Shown here: in pieces, positions 1 through 12,331 of the stretch
Position numbering within the stretch: the first letter of the stretch is position 1
Layout: the number at the start of each line of letters is the position of its first letter
NCBI GenBank assembly: GCA_037577475.1
Contig: CM075186.1
Coordinates: 29,329,334 to 29,393,333, forward strand
DNA from: Chaunax sp. Z400
Taxonomy: Eukaryota; Chordata; Actinopteri; Lophiiformes; Chaunacidae
DNA length: 64,000 bases
Direction of reading: 5' to 3'
The notes under the pieces: generated by a model
What the model saw: only the letters and a program-made list of their open reading frames with translations
The model's database searches: none
What the model was told of the DNA's origin: nothing
Translations under genes and position numbers: made by a program

Positions 1-355
1 ACATTAAAAACAGACAGGATTCTGTAGTGGACATCACTGCATTAAAAACAGACAGGATTCAGGATTCTGTAGTGGACATCACTGTATTAAAAACAGACAG
101 GATTCTGTAGTGACGTCACTGCATTAAAAACAGACAGGATTCTGTAGTGGACATCACTACATTAAAAACAGACAGGATTCTGTAGTGGACATCACTACAT
201 TAAAAACAGACAGGATTCTGTAGTGGACATCACTACATTAAAAACAGACAGGATTCTGTAGTGACATCACTGCATTAAAAACAGACAGGATTCTGTAGTG
301 ACGTCACTGTATTAAAAACAGACAGGATTCTGTAGTGGACATCACTGCGTTAAAA
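1..355. repeat. 38-bp minisatellite inside the Tc1/mariner element
   Basis: About nine head-to-tail units of 36-38 bp, each with the core AAAACAGACAGGATTCTGTA followed by GTGGACATCACT or a two-base-shorter GTGACGTCACT form. Some units carry a duplicated AGGATTC. The same unit occurs at 56165-56715 in this orientation and at 28745-29112 reversed. Confidence 0.9.
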
Positions 356-440
356 ATGGGCTTAAGAGGAGAGGGACCATCTTGTTATCAGCACACAGTT
401 CAAAAGCCAGCATCCATGATGGTATGGGGGGGGGGGCATT

Positions 441-720
441 AGTGCTCATGACATGGGTAACCTGCACATTTGTGAAGGCACCATTAACGCTGAACCATAT
501 AAACAGGTTTTGGAGCAACATATGCTGCCAAGTAGAAAACGTCTTTTTCAGGGAAGGCCTTGTTTATTTCAGCAAGACAATGTCAAACCACATCCTGCAG
601 GTATTACAACAGCATGGCTCCGTAGTAAAAGAGTCCGGTGCTAAACTGACCTGCCTGCAGTCCTGACTTGTCACCCATTAAAATGTTTGGAGCTTTATGA
701 AAAGGTAAAATAGGACAAAG
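441..720 (+). pseudogene. Tc1-type transposase remnant (DDE domain)
   Basis: Two overlapping frames give pieces of a Tc1 transposase catalytic domain. The best piece (453-644) reads GTINAEPYKQVLEQHMLPSR followed by CLFQQDNVKPH. The QQD-N-x-x-PH block is the second catalytic aspartate region of Tc1 transposases. Downstream the frame decays through a degraded version of the usual PDLSPIENVW block (650-700), with an in-frame stop. The N-terminal helix-turn-helix region and the first catalytic Asp are missing, replaced by the minisatellite. About 60-90 of about 340 residues remain, so this cannot make active transposase. Confidence 0.8.
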
Positions 721-949
721 GAGACCCTGAACTCTGGAGCAGCTGAAATCCTACATCAGACAAGAATGGAAAACATTCCACTTTAAAATGACATCAGCTG
801 GTCTCCTCAGTTCACATATTATTACAGAGTGTTGTTTGTTAAAAGAAGAGGTGATGCAACACAGTGGTAAACATGACCCTGTCCAACTTTATGGAAACGT
901 GTTGCTGACATCAAATTCTACATGAGGACATCATTTTCTCTGACCTCAT

Positions 950-1560
950 ATCCTGTGTAGGATCGTGGGGGGGGGGGCTGGAGCCTATCCCAGCTGACTT
1001 TAGGCGGGAGGCGGGGTTCACCTGGACAAGTCATCAGTTCATCACAGGAACACATAGACGGACAAACAACCATTCACACCTACAGTCAATTTAGAGTCAC
1101 CAGTTCACCTCTACTGCATGTTTTCTGGTGGTGGGAGGAAGCTGGAGAACCTGGAGAGAACCCACACAGACACAGGGAGAACCTGGAGAGAACCCACACA
1201 GACACAGGGAGAACATGGAGAGAACCCACACAGACACGGGGAGAACAGAACATGTAAACTCCACACAGACACGGGGAGAACAGAACATGTAAACTCCACA
1301 CAGACACGGGGAGAACATGGAGAACCCACACAGACAGGGGGAGAACATGGAGAACCCACACAGACACGGGGAGAACATGGAGAACCCACACAGACACGGG
1401 GAGAACATGGAGAACCCACACAGACACGGGGAGAACATGGAGAACCCACACAGACAGGGGGAGAACAGAACATGTAAACTCCACACAGAAAGGATCCTCA
1501 GGGGGATTTGAGCCCTTCTTGCTGTGAGGCCACTGTGCTTACCCACTGCACCACCACACC
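950..1560. repeat. Dispersed fish repeat with an internal 30-bp tandem expansion
   Basis: From CTGGAGCCTATCCCAGCTGA through GAGTCACCAGTT to GTGAGGCCACTGTGCTTACC this is a repeat family I recognise as widespread in fish genomes. The segment normally reading once as GGGAGAACATG...CACACAGA is here amplified into about ten units of 30-33 bp (1140-1485). Open frames across it on both strands are by-products of the 30-bp period. A poly-G run at 967-977 precedes it. Confidence 0.8.
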
Positions 1561-1736
1561 ATCCCTAAATGAGGATATTATTTTCAAAAACAATGAAATA
1601 TTTGTATTTGAACATTTGAAATGTTGTCTTTGTGTTATCTTCAGTTACATATGGGGTTTCACTGCTTTGCAAATCACTGCATACTGTTTTTATTTACATT
1701 TTATACAGCATCCCAACTTTTTTAGAAACGGGTTTG

Positions 1737-4397
1737 AAAAAGACATCATTTAGGGGCAAAGCACTTATGGAAATAACAAAATAAAGAGAAGCGTAAAACC
1801 ATAAAAGGCCTTGCTGCTTTTTTTCTTGTCTGAGATCTGATATATTCAAAAAGACACTGAGGCATAAAACAGAAATGTTCCTCAGCCTGAATTCAACAAC
1901 TTCACAGACTTTAAAAAGTGAGTCAATGTTTATTTTCAATTGTAAAAACCAACAGTATCTAAAAACAATTTCCACAAAGATGTTTCAAAAATGTTGAGTC
2001 ATTTCAAAAACACACACCTTTTGAGTATTTTGGATCATTGAAAGCAAAATAAACTTCTACACTCTCGTCTGCATTCTCCTCACAGCAGGTATTTTAACAG
2101 CTGAGCAGGGGATAAGTGTAAGAGACCCACAACACCAGCACATAATCCACCTAACACAGACATAAGACCTGATGTCAGCTGTGATGCATTTGTGTTCCCC
2201 CAAAATCTTGGTCATTCATTTTTCTGCCATTTTGTTCTTATTGTGACAGCTTGTTTTATACTTACAATGTAATATGTAATAAACACTGCAAATGAAGACA
2301 TGGATAATAAATATAAAAATGCATAGTTTGGCAGTTTCTGCAGGACACAGTGTGCCCAACACTTTTCTGTGCTTCTCACATTGTCCTATGAACAGCATCT
2401 TGTCTAAAATACATGGACTTTCTCATGACTAATACTAAGAGCCTCGTGCCACTGCTCTAGGGATACTTTTTCTGATCCACGTTTCTTCAATACTAAAACA
2501 CGCTTCTGGAAATACAAAGGGGAAAATGTTTAACTGGAGATGTTAAACTGACATATGGAGTTTAATCAAAGCTACAGATCCTGCTCTCAAATATTAACCC
2601 TGATGCTTTATGTTGTCAGAAAGGATATGTTGTGTAAATTTAGCCTTAAAGCTCAGCAAAGGTCTATCAACACTTACTCTGGCATTCAGTAATATCACAT
2701 TACAAAGGGGCATGTCTACTGAGGCTTTACCAGGCACCACCAGAGATCTGTTCCTGCATCTGAACATGACACAAACACGAAGCAAATAAAACCTGGAATA
2801 CAAATATTACCATTATTCCACTGAGAACAGACATTATCAGTGGCCTAAAAGTACCACATTAAAAAAAAAAGGTTTCCAATTAAATATGCTGATGAGCCAC
2901 CAGTAACTGTATTCCCATAGGGACAATATCCCCTGGATTTGGTCTCACAGGAAAATAAAGTCCTGGTTTCATTTGTTTTGTTGTATATTTGAGGGAAATC
3001 ACAGAAGTAAAGAACATGTGGTGTCACTTACATCTTTACATTGGAAGGGTTCATTAGTGAATCTTATTACACACATTTAAATCATATGTTTCTGTGAGCG
3101 AACAACAAAACCATCCACCCTTCAGGTTCATCAAAGTGTCTGTTTGAGCAGTGTCACATTATTTAGGGTATCAGATGGAGAGTAATTGTCTCTTTGCATG
3201 TAGAGACCTGGGTGCTGTGCTGTTGACTTATTCACATGAAGTCTGTAAGGATTGTTCCTGTGTGGAGTTCCAGCCTCAGAACTCCAGCCAGCTTCTGACT
3301 GAAGGGTGCACTTTCAGGGATTCTCCTCCAGCTGGACACTGTTTTCTCAATGGATACCATGAGCAGAAAAACAGAACAGTAGAGAGAAGAAAGAGAGAGA
3401 AAGATGAGAGATTAGTGTTAATCAAAGAATAATGGATAAATTGTCATAATCAATCTCTCTAATCAGTCCTGTATGGAGAAATTCTGTCACACCTAATATT
3501 TAAAAGCCAAACTCCAATCATAGCTGTGGATGTGGTGAACACAACAGATTAAAGGTAGGCTCCCAAACACAGGCTTAGGAATAACAAGCTTGGATCCTTT
3601 TTGGTTCCAGTTCTAGATGGTTCTCGATTCTGCCTTTTTTTGGGGGGGGGGGGGGGCACTTATTTTACAGAAGAAAAATGTATTTAAATAAAAACCTTCA
3701 TACAAGCCATTCTGTATAAAGAATCAATTATTCATTTTAAGTGCTTGTCTATAAATGTTCTATATTTATGACAAATAAATAATAATTGATTTCATGTAAT
3801 AAATAAATAAATAAGTTGTTAAAATTAAGAAGAAATTGGTAAGGTTAAACTGCGATAAGGAACAAATGCATCTCCTTAGTAAATGGGACTCCTTAGTGGG
3901 AGAGACATGCCGAGGCTGGAGAAAGGAGATCTCTCTTATAAAGCTCTACTATTAGATATTCATGTTATAAAAGTCATCCTCTGAAGCTGAAGCAGACAAA
4001 GAAAGAAACAAAGAAAACTTTCTAAGGACTTTCTTAAGAACCTCTTTTCATGACAAGCAGATAACGAGGTAATTCACCTGTAGGATGCCTTTTCTTCTAT
4101 GTTAGCGCTACGTGCTATTTTGTATTCCTATTTGTTTTCACGTCATGTATTCATTTATATGTACTATGAAAAAATATCTTTCAGTATTTGCATTTTACAC
4201 AGTTTGGGTCAAGTAGAAGCTGTTTGCTGTGTCGCTGTTGAGAATAAGACAAACATTATTTAACTTTCACTGAGCCAATTGTGACGAGGTGCTGCAGGCT
4301 GTCGGTTGACTTCTGGACATACAGTATGTGTAAATTCTACTGATCTCTTAGAGTCAGTCCTTCAGATGTACCTGGATTGTCTCTTGGTGTTTCCCAG
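1737..4397. other. No gene seen downstream of the Kelch stop codon
   Basis: About 2.7 kb of unremarkable AT-rich sequence, downstream of the minus-strand Kelch gene. It could include that gene's 3' untranslated region, but I cannot place a poly(A) site with confidence. A poly-G run lies near 3640-3656. The whole block is repeated almost base for base at 58914-61571. A 93-codon open frame at 3151-3432 (plus) is preserved in both copies, but it resembles no family I know and I do not call it a gene. Confidence 0.6.
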
Positions 4398-7300
4398 TTA
4401 GGCAGGTAGGTGTTTCCATGTGCTGACAAAGGCGGTTGGAATCAGTGAATAAGGCACAGCGGTGATGGAATTCCAACAATCTGATGTGGGGTCGTAACAG
4501 TCCAGCGTTTTACACCGCTGCGTCCCAAAATATCCTCCTACTACATACAGCTTATTTCCTGAGGCGACAGCATGGCAGCTCATCCGTTTGGACGTCATGT
4601 CACCAACTCGAGTCCACTGATTGGTTTCACAGTCAAAGCGATAAGCAGAGGCAGCAGTGAATTCAGTGTCACCACCCATGATGAAGATCTGGCTCCCTAA
4701 GACAGCAGCAGCTGTGTAGCGCCAGGGCTGGGGGCATTCAGCTGCAATATTCCAGCGGTTCCCCACAGGGTCGTAGCATTGGACCTACAACACAAACAGT
4801 TTATAGTACTGACCTTTAGAAGATGTTACACACAGCCATGAGTCTGTGCTAATACAGAGCCTTTATTTTAGTCAGTATCAAGGTAGTACAGTATAACAGG
4901 CTATTTAAACATTTTAAAGATCTGATTTTCTAAACTGTCAACATACTCTCCCTTTTCTTTCAAACTAATACAAATTACAAAGCACATGCCCCCAAATGAC
5001 AGGAACAAAAGAAAATGTGGGATGAACACAGATCTTGTCTACGACGCCTCTGGGATGAATATTTAACACTGCTTAGCAAATGTTAACAGCAGGGCCTGTT
5101 AGAATTTCTACCACTGGCTCCTCAAACATCCAAATATGAAAACTAACTAACTATTGATGGGGACAAAACATAGTTTTTGACATATAAGCTGTCAACAACA
5201 AATTCATGTTGAAATTGTCCAGAGAGTAAATTAAATGTTAGCTGTGAGCAGCTAATAGCTAATGGAGCTATTAGCTAGCTAGCTAATGGAGCTATAAGAG
5301 GTGAGTCAGAAAACATCAATGGAGTTTATTAGCTACATGATTTGATTCACTGCATATTTAACACACAGCTTTGCATCTCATACAAGCTACAGACCTGCTA
5401 ACCTTGGGGAAAGGTTATCTGTCTGTCCATCTATCTATCTATCTGTCTGTCTGTCATCTACCTATTATCTATCTGTCTGTCTGTCATCTACCTATTATCT
5501 ATCTGTCTGTCTGTCTGTCTGTCTGTCATCTATCTATTATCTATCTGTCTGTCTGTCTGTCATCTATCTATTATCTATCTGTCTGTCTGTCTGTCTGTCT
5601 CTCTATCTATTATCTATCTGTCTGTCTGTCTGTCTGTCATCTATCTATTATCTATCTATCTGTCTGTCTGTCTGTCATCTATCTATTATCTATCTGTCTG
5701 TCTGTCTGTCTGTCTGTCATCTATCTATTATCTATCTATCTGTCTGTCTGTCTGTCTGTCTGTCTGTCATCTATCTATTATCTATCTGTCTGTCTGTCTG
5801 TCTGTCATCTATCTATTATCTATCTATCTATCTGTCTGTCTGTCTGTCTGTCATCTATCTATTATCTATCTATCTATGTCTATCTACCTGTCTGTCTGTC
5901 TGTCTGTCATCTATCTATTATCTGTCTATCTATTATCTATCTATCTATTATCTATCTATCTATTATCTATCTATCTATTATCTGTCTATCTATTATCTAT
6001 CTATCTATTATCTATCTATCTATTATCTACCTGTCTGTCTGTCTGTCTGTCATCTATCTATTATCTGTCTATCTATTATCTATCTATCTATTATCTATCT
6101 ATCTATTATCTACCTGTCTGTCTGTCTGTCTGTCTATCTATTATCTATCTATCCATCTGTCTGTCTGTCTGTCTGTCTATCTATTATCTATCTATCTATT
6201 ATCTATCTATCTATTATCTATCTATCTATTATCTATCTATCTATTATCTATCTATCTATTATCTATCTGTCCGTCTGAACTCATGTTGTGATCTATCCGT
6301 TTTGTGTTGTCCAGAGTGATGAATCAAATCAGCATACTTCTGTGTCAAAATGCGTACCTGCTACACAAAATGCATACAGCTTGGTAGGTCTGCATGCTAC
6401 AATGAGTTCTATCACCAACAGCTCAAGTGTTACTGTTTTAAAACACATATCATTATATACATGTACCCTCGTGAACTGTCAGAAAGGTACGAAGGAATAG
6501 AAAAAAAGATACGGCCTACGCCTAATTCAGTGTGAATCTTACAATAATAATCATGTGAACAAACAAAAAAAGAACATTTCATTATAAATTGTTCATCAGT
6601 AGTTTGTTCTTCAGTTAGAAAGAAACTAAACTGTGGAATGAGGAGCTGCCTTATAAGGATTTGTAGGGAAGGTAAATGTGAGTCCACCAACCTTGGAAGC
6701 CTTGTCTCTGTGTATGGTGGCCCCTCCAAAAACAAACAGCTTTAGTTTGGCACTGACGACGGCTGCATTACTGACTCCATCTCTAAGAGGGGCCATCATA
6801 GTCCATTTGTTACTGAAAGGGTCATACCGCTCCACCTAGACGGAATCACACAGTAACACGTCATGTTGCATATGTCTTTGAGGCTGAGGCAAAAATACAG
6901 TTTCCCCTAACATTATACAGGCCTGGTGGGCCGCTAGGCCAACAACACCCCCGCCAGGACAACAACAGGATAAAAAATATTCATTTTATTTTGTGTTTGG
7001 GCGTTTTGCCTCTGTGCTGTTCTGAAAAGCGCTGCATTGGGGTGGGTGGAGTGAATGATCTTGTCCTTACTCGTTGTGGTTCTCTGGTTATGTCATCAAA
7101 CCAGACAGGAAGCTGAATCCACCCTAACGTGACACAGTAACTACAGAAGTTAACTGGTAGTGCTACTGCTGGTAGTTTAATGACCTTCTTCTCCAGACAT
7201 CAGCTGACTAACAGCTCCTGTGTGGTCCTGATGTTAAACAGCAGCCGTCTGTCATGATGCAGCTGGTTAACATGAGTTAATTAAAGAGCTCGTTAGCTAA

Positions 7301-10300
7301 CATTCATTCATCTGATGTCAGACTGGTGAACTTAAAAAAAAACATGTTTTTAAAAGGGTTTAAAAACATGTTTTTAAAAGGGTTTAAAAACATGTTAAAA
7401 TGAGGTCATCATATTTATTTGTATTTTTATTGTGGGATGAACATTTAAATCTAAATATAAACTGACCCTGTTTACTGTCTGCACTGATACAGACTCACAT
7501 GTAAAGAAGCAGCAGTCAGAGCTCAGGTTTGATAAAAGAAGAGAAACAGAACATGATGAGAGGAAGAGGAGGTGATGAAGATGATGAGAGAGGAAGAGGA
7601 GGTGATGAAGATGATGAGAGAGGAAGAGGAGGTGATGAAGATGATGAGAGAGGAAGAGGAGGTGATGAAGATGATGAGAGAGGAAGAGCAGGTGATGCAG
7701 ATGATGAGAGAGGAAGAGCAGGTGATGCAGATGATGAGAGAGGAAGAGCAGGTGATGCAGATGATGAGAGAGGAAGAGCAGGTGATGAAGATGATGAGAG
7801 AGGAAGAGCAGGTGATGAAGATGATGAGAGAGGAAGAGCAGGTGATGAAGATGATGAGAGAGGAAGAGCAGGTGATGCAGATGATGAGAGAGGAAGAGCA
7901 GGTGATGCAGATGATGAGAGAGGAAGAGCAGGTGATGCAGATGATGAGAGAGGAAGAGCAGGTGATGAAGATGATGAGAGAGGAAGAGCAGGTGATGAAG
8001 ATGATGAGAGAGGAAGAGCAGGTGATGAAGATGATGAGAGAGGAAGAGCAGGTGATGAAGATGATGAGAGAGGAAGAGCAGGTGATGAAGATGATGAGAG
8101 AGGAAGAGGAGGTGATGAAGATGATGAGAGGAAGAGCAGGTGATGAAGATGATGAGAGACGAAGAGCAGGTGATGAAGATGATGAGAGGAAGAGCAGGTG
8201 ATGAAGATGATGAGAGAGGAAGAGCAGGTGATGAAGATGATGAGAGAGGAAGAGCAGGTGATGAAGATGATGAGAGAGGAAGAGCAGGTGATGAAGATGA
8301 TGAGAGAGGAAGAGCAGGTGATGAAGATGATGAGAGAGGAAGAGCAGGTGATGAAGATGATGAGAGGAAGAGCAGGTGATGAAGATGATGAGAGAGGAAG
8401 AGGAGGTGATGAAGATGATGAGAGAGGAAGAGCAGGTGATGAAGATGATGAGAGAGGAAGAGCAGGTGATGAAGATGATGAGAGAGGAAGAGCAGGTGAT
8501 GAAGATGATGAGAGAGGAAAAGCAGGTGATGAAGATGATGAGAGAGGAAGAGCAGGTGATGAAGATGATGAGAGAGGAAGAGCAGGTGATGAAGATGATG
8601 AGAGAGGAAGAGCAGGTGATGAAGATGATGAGAGAGGAAGAGGAGGTGATGAAGATGATGAGAGAGGAAGAGCAGGTGATGAAGATGATGAGAGGAAAAG
8701 CAGGTGATGAAGATGATGAGAGAGGAAGAGGAGGTGATGAAGATGATGAGAGAGGAAGAGCAGGTGATGAAGATGATGAGAGAGGAAGAGCAGGTGATGA
8801 AGATGATGAGAGGAAGAGCAGGTGATGAAGATGATGAGAGAGGAAGAGCAGGTGATGAAGATGATGAGAGAGGAAGAGCAGGTGATGAAGATGATGAGAG
8901 GAAGAGGAGATGATGAAGATGATGAGAGAGGAAGAGCAGGTGATGAAGATGATGAGATAGGAAGAGCAGGTGATGAAGATGATGAGAGGAAGAGCAGGTG
9001 ATGAAGATGATGAGAGAGGAAGAGCAGGTGATGAAGATGATGAGAGAGGAAGAGCGGGTGATGAAGATGATGAGAGAGGAAGAGCGGGTGATGAAGATGA
9101 TGAGAGAGGAAGAGCGGGTGATGAAGATGATGAGAGAGGAAGAGCAGGTGATGAAGATGATGAGAGGAAGAGCAGGTGATGAAGATGATGAGAGGAAGAG
9201 CAGGTGATGAAGATGATGAGAGAGGAAGAGCAGGTGATGAAGATGATGAGAGGAAGAGCAGGTGATGAAGATGATGAGAGGAAGAGCAGGTGATGAAGAT
9301 GATGAGAGAGGAAGAGCAGGTGATGAAGATGATGAGAGAGGAAGAGCAGGTGATGAAGATGATGAGAGGAAGAGCAGGTGATGAAGATGATGAGAGGAAG
9401 AGCAGGTGATGAAGATGATGAGAGGAAGAGCAGGTACTGTGACCAGTATAGGATCATTATAGAGTCATAATATTATTATTGTCTGACTATATTATTGTAA
9501 CACATCTTATATTTATGTATGTAATTCAAATCCAAAATGATACAAACTCAAACACAAAGATGTAAAATAAGGTTTACAGAATTTCTCTTCATTAGTTTAA
9601 TAGACTGACAGGAGACCAATGAGGAGTCAGAGATGAAGGACAGGAGGTGAATATAGAGAACCATTCCCTGAACATTTCACCTGAATCTCATGCATCACTG
9701 CTTGACAAATCATTTATGCCACTGCTCATTGACATGATTTTAAAACTACTGTTATCTGATTTTTACCTGTCAAATGTCTTAAAATGTGTTTTACATAGAA
9801 ATGAATAACCAAACATTTGGTGCGCACATAGCCTCTATCAGCACCTGTCACCGGGCCTAGAACCATTTCTAGGGGAAACGCTGAACTCTGACCAGAAACA
9901 GAGGTTTCACCTGCTGACAATCATCAAATTACAATCTGTATGTATTTGAACATAATCCTAGATGTACATAGAATAAATATACATAAATGTACATAGAATC
10001 AAATTAAACATTTAGATAGATAAAAACTGTACATTCTAAAACTACTTCATGAAGAAGTTAATATTTTTCTGACCTGTTTTAGGGAGACAGATGGTGAGGC
10101 AGGAAAAACTCCGGCAATGGCTGTATGACCTCCAACAACATAGAGACTATTCTGCAACTCAGCTGAACCATGGCCAAACCTGGAGGTGACAACACCCACA
10201 TCATGTATGTGTGTGACTGTGTGAGTCTGTGTATAAGTGTGAGGGGCCAGCTGATAATAGTCTTTCAATAACATGGACCTCAAAGAAGATTCTTTACTGC

Positions 10301-12331
10301 CACATATGAGTCTTAGTACAACTCTCAGTTAGGCCTGGATTACTGCAGAAGTGACCAAATATAGGCTACATGCTTTTTATAGTGATGCACCACATGGATT
10401 GTTTTCTTCAGCCAATACTGATACCAATAATAATCTACTTCTCACGACTGACAACGATAAGATAACAGTTTTCACATTTTAAAAACAAGCTAACATGTAC
10501 TTTAGGTGGATAACAAACCCACTGTAAAGGTGCACATATCTACTGTATCTGTGTGTAGATGCTGTGCTTGTCCGGTAAATGACAGCACAATCTATGGAAT
10601 ATGATGCTACTATCAGCTGAGAGCTGCTGGTTACCCAATCATCTATCAGTTCAGTATACTGTGCATCCATGGTTAGTTATGAGGGAGCACTCTGTAGCTC
10701 TGACATGACAGTGTGACCAATGAGTCCCTGATGTGGCCGAGGCAAAGATGGAGGAGTTTGTGACATGGATTAGAGTCACACTTCAGTTATTTTTTTATAT
10801 TATCATTTACATGTATCTGATGGACCAAGCTGGCATCTTTTAAATGGAGGCACAGCACCACCTGCTGTTGTGGAAGGTCAGTGTCACAGTACATGTGAGG
10901 AAATCCTAGGACATTATGAGGAAATACAAGGAAGTCTCACGATGGAAACATTGTGCTAAAAGCTGTGATGTCTTCTGTCTTTGAAGGCACATGCTGTAGT
11001 TGTTTCTGAAGCATGATCTATTAAGAATATGTTGTGCATATGTTTAGGCACATTTTGTATTTGCAAACCAAAATGAATTAGTTTGTTAATCATGCTCTGT
11101 ATCTGTAAACCACACTGTATTTGTTAGTGGATTCTATTGCATTTGTAAAACATGTTTTGTTTGTTTGTTCACTGTTCATTTTTTTCATATCATATTTGAT
11201 TTTCTTTGTGTTTTTATTGCTTTCTGTTTATAAAGATAATGTTTTTTTTGCCTGTGCACTTTGAATTGTCTGGTCTAAATTGTGCTCTATAAAAAGCTGG
11301 CATGGCTTACATGAGTGTGTGCCACTCATCATCCTACATGAATCTTTACCACACACATATTTGTAGCCCTCCAAATAAACTGACCTGAACATGAATGGTC
11401 ATAAAGTACTGAAGTGTGCTTGTTACTGTTTATTATGTGGTTCATGTGACAGATGTAACTCGCCTGGCTATCAGCATAGGTGCTCCTTTAGACCACTCTT
11501 CATGGACCGTGTCATAGATCCAGACATCTTTCGACACTCCGTTCTCTGACCCTCTTCCTCCCGTCACGTAAACCTTACAGCCGATGGCACATGCACTGAA
11601 CTCCTTCCTGGGGCTGGGGAGGTCTGCCTTAGGTATGATCTCCTTGGCTTTGTGGTCAACCTAAAAATAGATCACACACAACGAACTTACAGGTTGTCAA
11701 TGCAAAGGGAGCTAGAGATTTGTTTGAATTTGGGATCTGCAATGTTATACTGATGTAGCTTAATCTCTGACTCTAGTATTGGTCTTCTGATATTGGTTCA
11801 TCTATAGTATTTATGGATAAGGAAAACATGTAGCAGAGTGAATTTAAATGTCAAATTACATTAATTTCTTAGACTTTGACCCAACATACATTCACCAAGA
11901 ACAATGTGGCTTTCTGTGTTCCTCAAGGGCACTGACATGGAAACATGGAAACACTGGAAATGAATCATCAACCTGCCAATTAATGGCCAGCCTTTTGTAC
12001 CCCCTGAGCAGGAGCCTCCTCCAGATTTGAAATGAGGTTGTGATTGTATGGTATGCATCTTACATCCCAATTACATCAAGACATCATAAATGAAATGGCA
12101 GTGGATGGGTCTCAATTGGCTAATGCATTATGGAGACTCTTCAATGAATTAGACTGTGACAGCCCCACCCAAATGTCTTTCACCTGGTATATCTTGTCAC
12201 ACATGAAGGTCTGGCCTCCCAGGATGAGCAGTGTGTGTCCTGCTTTACGTGGTCGAGCACAGGAACTAGTCGCTACGCTGTCATTCTGAAGGATTTGCCT
12301 TTTACATCTCATTGCCTCTTCTACTATCGAC
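4398..12331 (-). CDS. ENC-family (enc1/klhl25/enc3-type) BTB-Kelch protein, 3' five exons
   Basis: Five minus-strand exons join in frame: 12331-12184, 11660-11464, 10179-10074, 6835-6692 and 4784-4398 (stop TAA at 4398-4400), 982 bp or about 326 codons. They encode the end of the linker (CARPRKAGHTLLILGGQTF) and all six Kelch repeats, with the diglycine motifs ILGG, VTGG, VVGG, VFGG, IMGG and VVGG, ending PTAFVSTWKHLPA. This tail is diagnostic of the ectodermal-neural cortex family, adaptors that bring substrates to Cullin-3 ubiquitin ligase. Residues near the end (AASAYRFDCETNQW) look nearer klhl25 than enc1, from memory. About 260 N-terminal residues (BTB and BACK) are not found. The first visible exon starts with the last base of a codon, so an upstream exon is required. 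ENC1 and KLHL25 are, as far as I recall, intronless in this region in mammals, so four introns here point to enc3 or a lineage-specific structure. Intron phases are 0, 2, 0, 0. One donor is GC rather than GT (11463). Confidence 0.88.
4785..5397. other. Intron sequence, nothing recognised
   Basis: Part of the last Kelch intron (4785-6691). It contains a small palindromic cluster of AGCTAATGGAGCTATTAGCT motifs at 5250-5295. No other feature was seen before the microsatellite. Confidence 0.6.
5398..6282. repeat. Compound (TCTG)n/(TCTA)n microsatellite
   Basis: About 880 bp of TCTG and TCTA tetranucleotides in alternating blocks, with a recurring higher-order module of TCATCTATCTATTATCTATC plus (TGTC)n. 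The long frame across it is an artefact of the missing stop in this simple repeat. A longer version starts near 62590 and runs off the right end of the window. Confidence 0.95.
6836..7548. other. Intron sequence with a short tandem repeat
   Basis: Start of the 3.2-kb Kelch intron. A short tandem repeat of ACATGTTTTTAAAAGGGTTT, about three units, lies at 7335-7398. Nothing else was recognised. Confidence 0.6.
7549..9435. repeat. 30-bp purine-rich minisatellite in a Kelch intron
   Basis: About 63 units of a 30-bp motif (GATGATGAGAGAGGAAGAGC plus AGGTGATGAA), about 1.89 kb. Early units are all 30 bp. From about 8120 onward some units lack one AG dinucleotide (28 bp). Early blocks alternate GAA and GCA at one position in runs of three, showing multi-unit duplication. 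The plus strand is almost entirely purine plus T, with few C. Both strands are free of stop codons for long stretches because of the 30-bp period (plus: RGRAGDEDDE; minus: serine/leucine-rich). It lies within intron 6836-10073 of the Kelch gene, so it is not treated as coding. Confidence 0.95.
9440..10073. other. Intron sequence, nothing recognised
   Basis: Remainder of the third visible Kelch intron. AT-rich, no repeats or exon-like segment noted. Confidence 0.5.
10180..11463. other. GC-AG intron of the Kelch gene
   Basis: Coding-strand start gcgagt (11463 downward), end CACCTCCAG (10180). No mobile element or other gene recognised inside. Confidence 0.6.
11464..11660 (-). CDS. Kelch exon with a GC donor
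   Basis: Second visible exon, 197 bp, from VDHKAKEIIPKADLP to HEEWSKGAPMLIA plus two bases of an Arg codon. Acceptor is TTTTTAG at 11661-11667. On the coding strand the exon end reads GCCAG followed by gcgagt, so the intron begins GC. The next exon begins G-TTT-GGC after CTCCAG, restoring AGG (Arg) then FGHGSAEL, the expected family sequence. The frame therefore demands this splice. Confidence 0.85.

Larger units (their letters stand above)
1..1736 (+). mobile_element. Tc1/mariner element, first copy, left end outside the window
   Basis: A decayed DNA transposon built in layers: a 38-bp minisatellite (1-355), a transposase remnant (about 440-720), a dispersed repeat inserted near 950-1560, and a right end at about 1700-1736. 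The right end (CATCCCAACTTTTTTAGAAA) is the inverted counterpart of a left end visible in the second copy near 56014-56050: both contain a GTTGGGA core followed by CTGTRTAAAATG on the outer-to-inner strand. That pairing supports calling 56014-58913 a whole element and this one its left-truncated sister. It is inactive: the transposase has stops and frameshifts. Confidence 0.7.

Noticed and set aside
1..355. CRISPR-like regular array
   Set aside because: Units are head-to-tail without unique spacers, in a vertebrate transposon.
1086..1546. Frames resembling zinc-finger linkers (THTDTGR, NPHRHGEN)
   Set aside because: Tandem 30-bp repeat inside a known dispersed element; no Cys/His finger spacing.
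3151..3432. 93-codon frame conserved in both copies (again at 60328)
   Set aside because: Conservation is explained by the recent duplication of the whole block; no family match or splice context recognised.
5371..6319. Long Ser/Leu/Tyr/Val/Cys frames over the TCTG/TCTA tract
   Set aside because: Pure simple repeat; absence of stops follows from the tetranucleotide composition.
7523..9457. 644-codon minus-strand frame and several plus-strand frames in the 30-bp repeat
   Set aside because: They follow from a stop-free unit with a period divisible by three, inside an intron of the Kelch gene; no start context or conserved domain.
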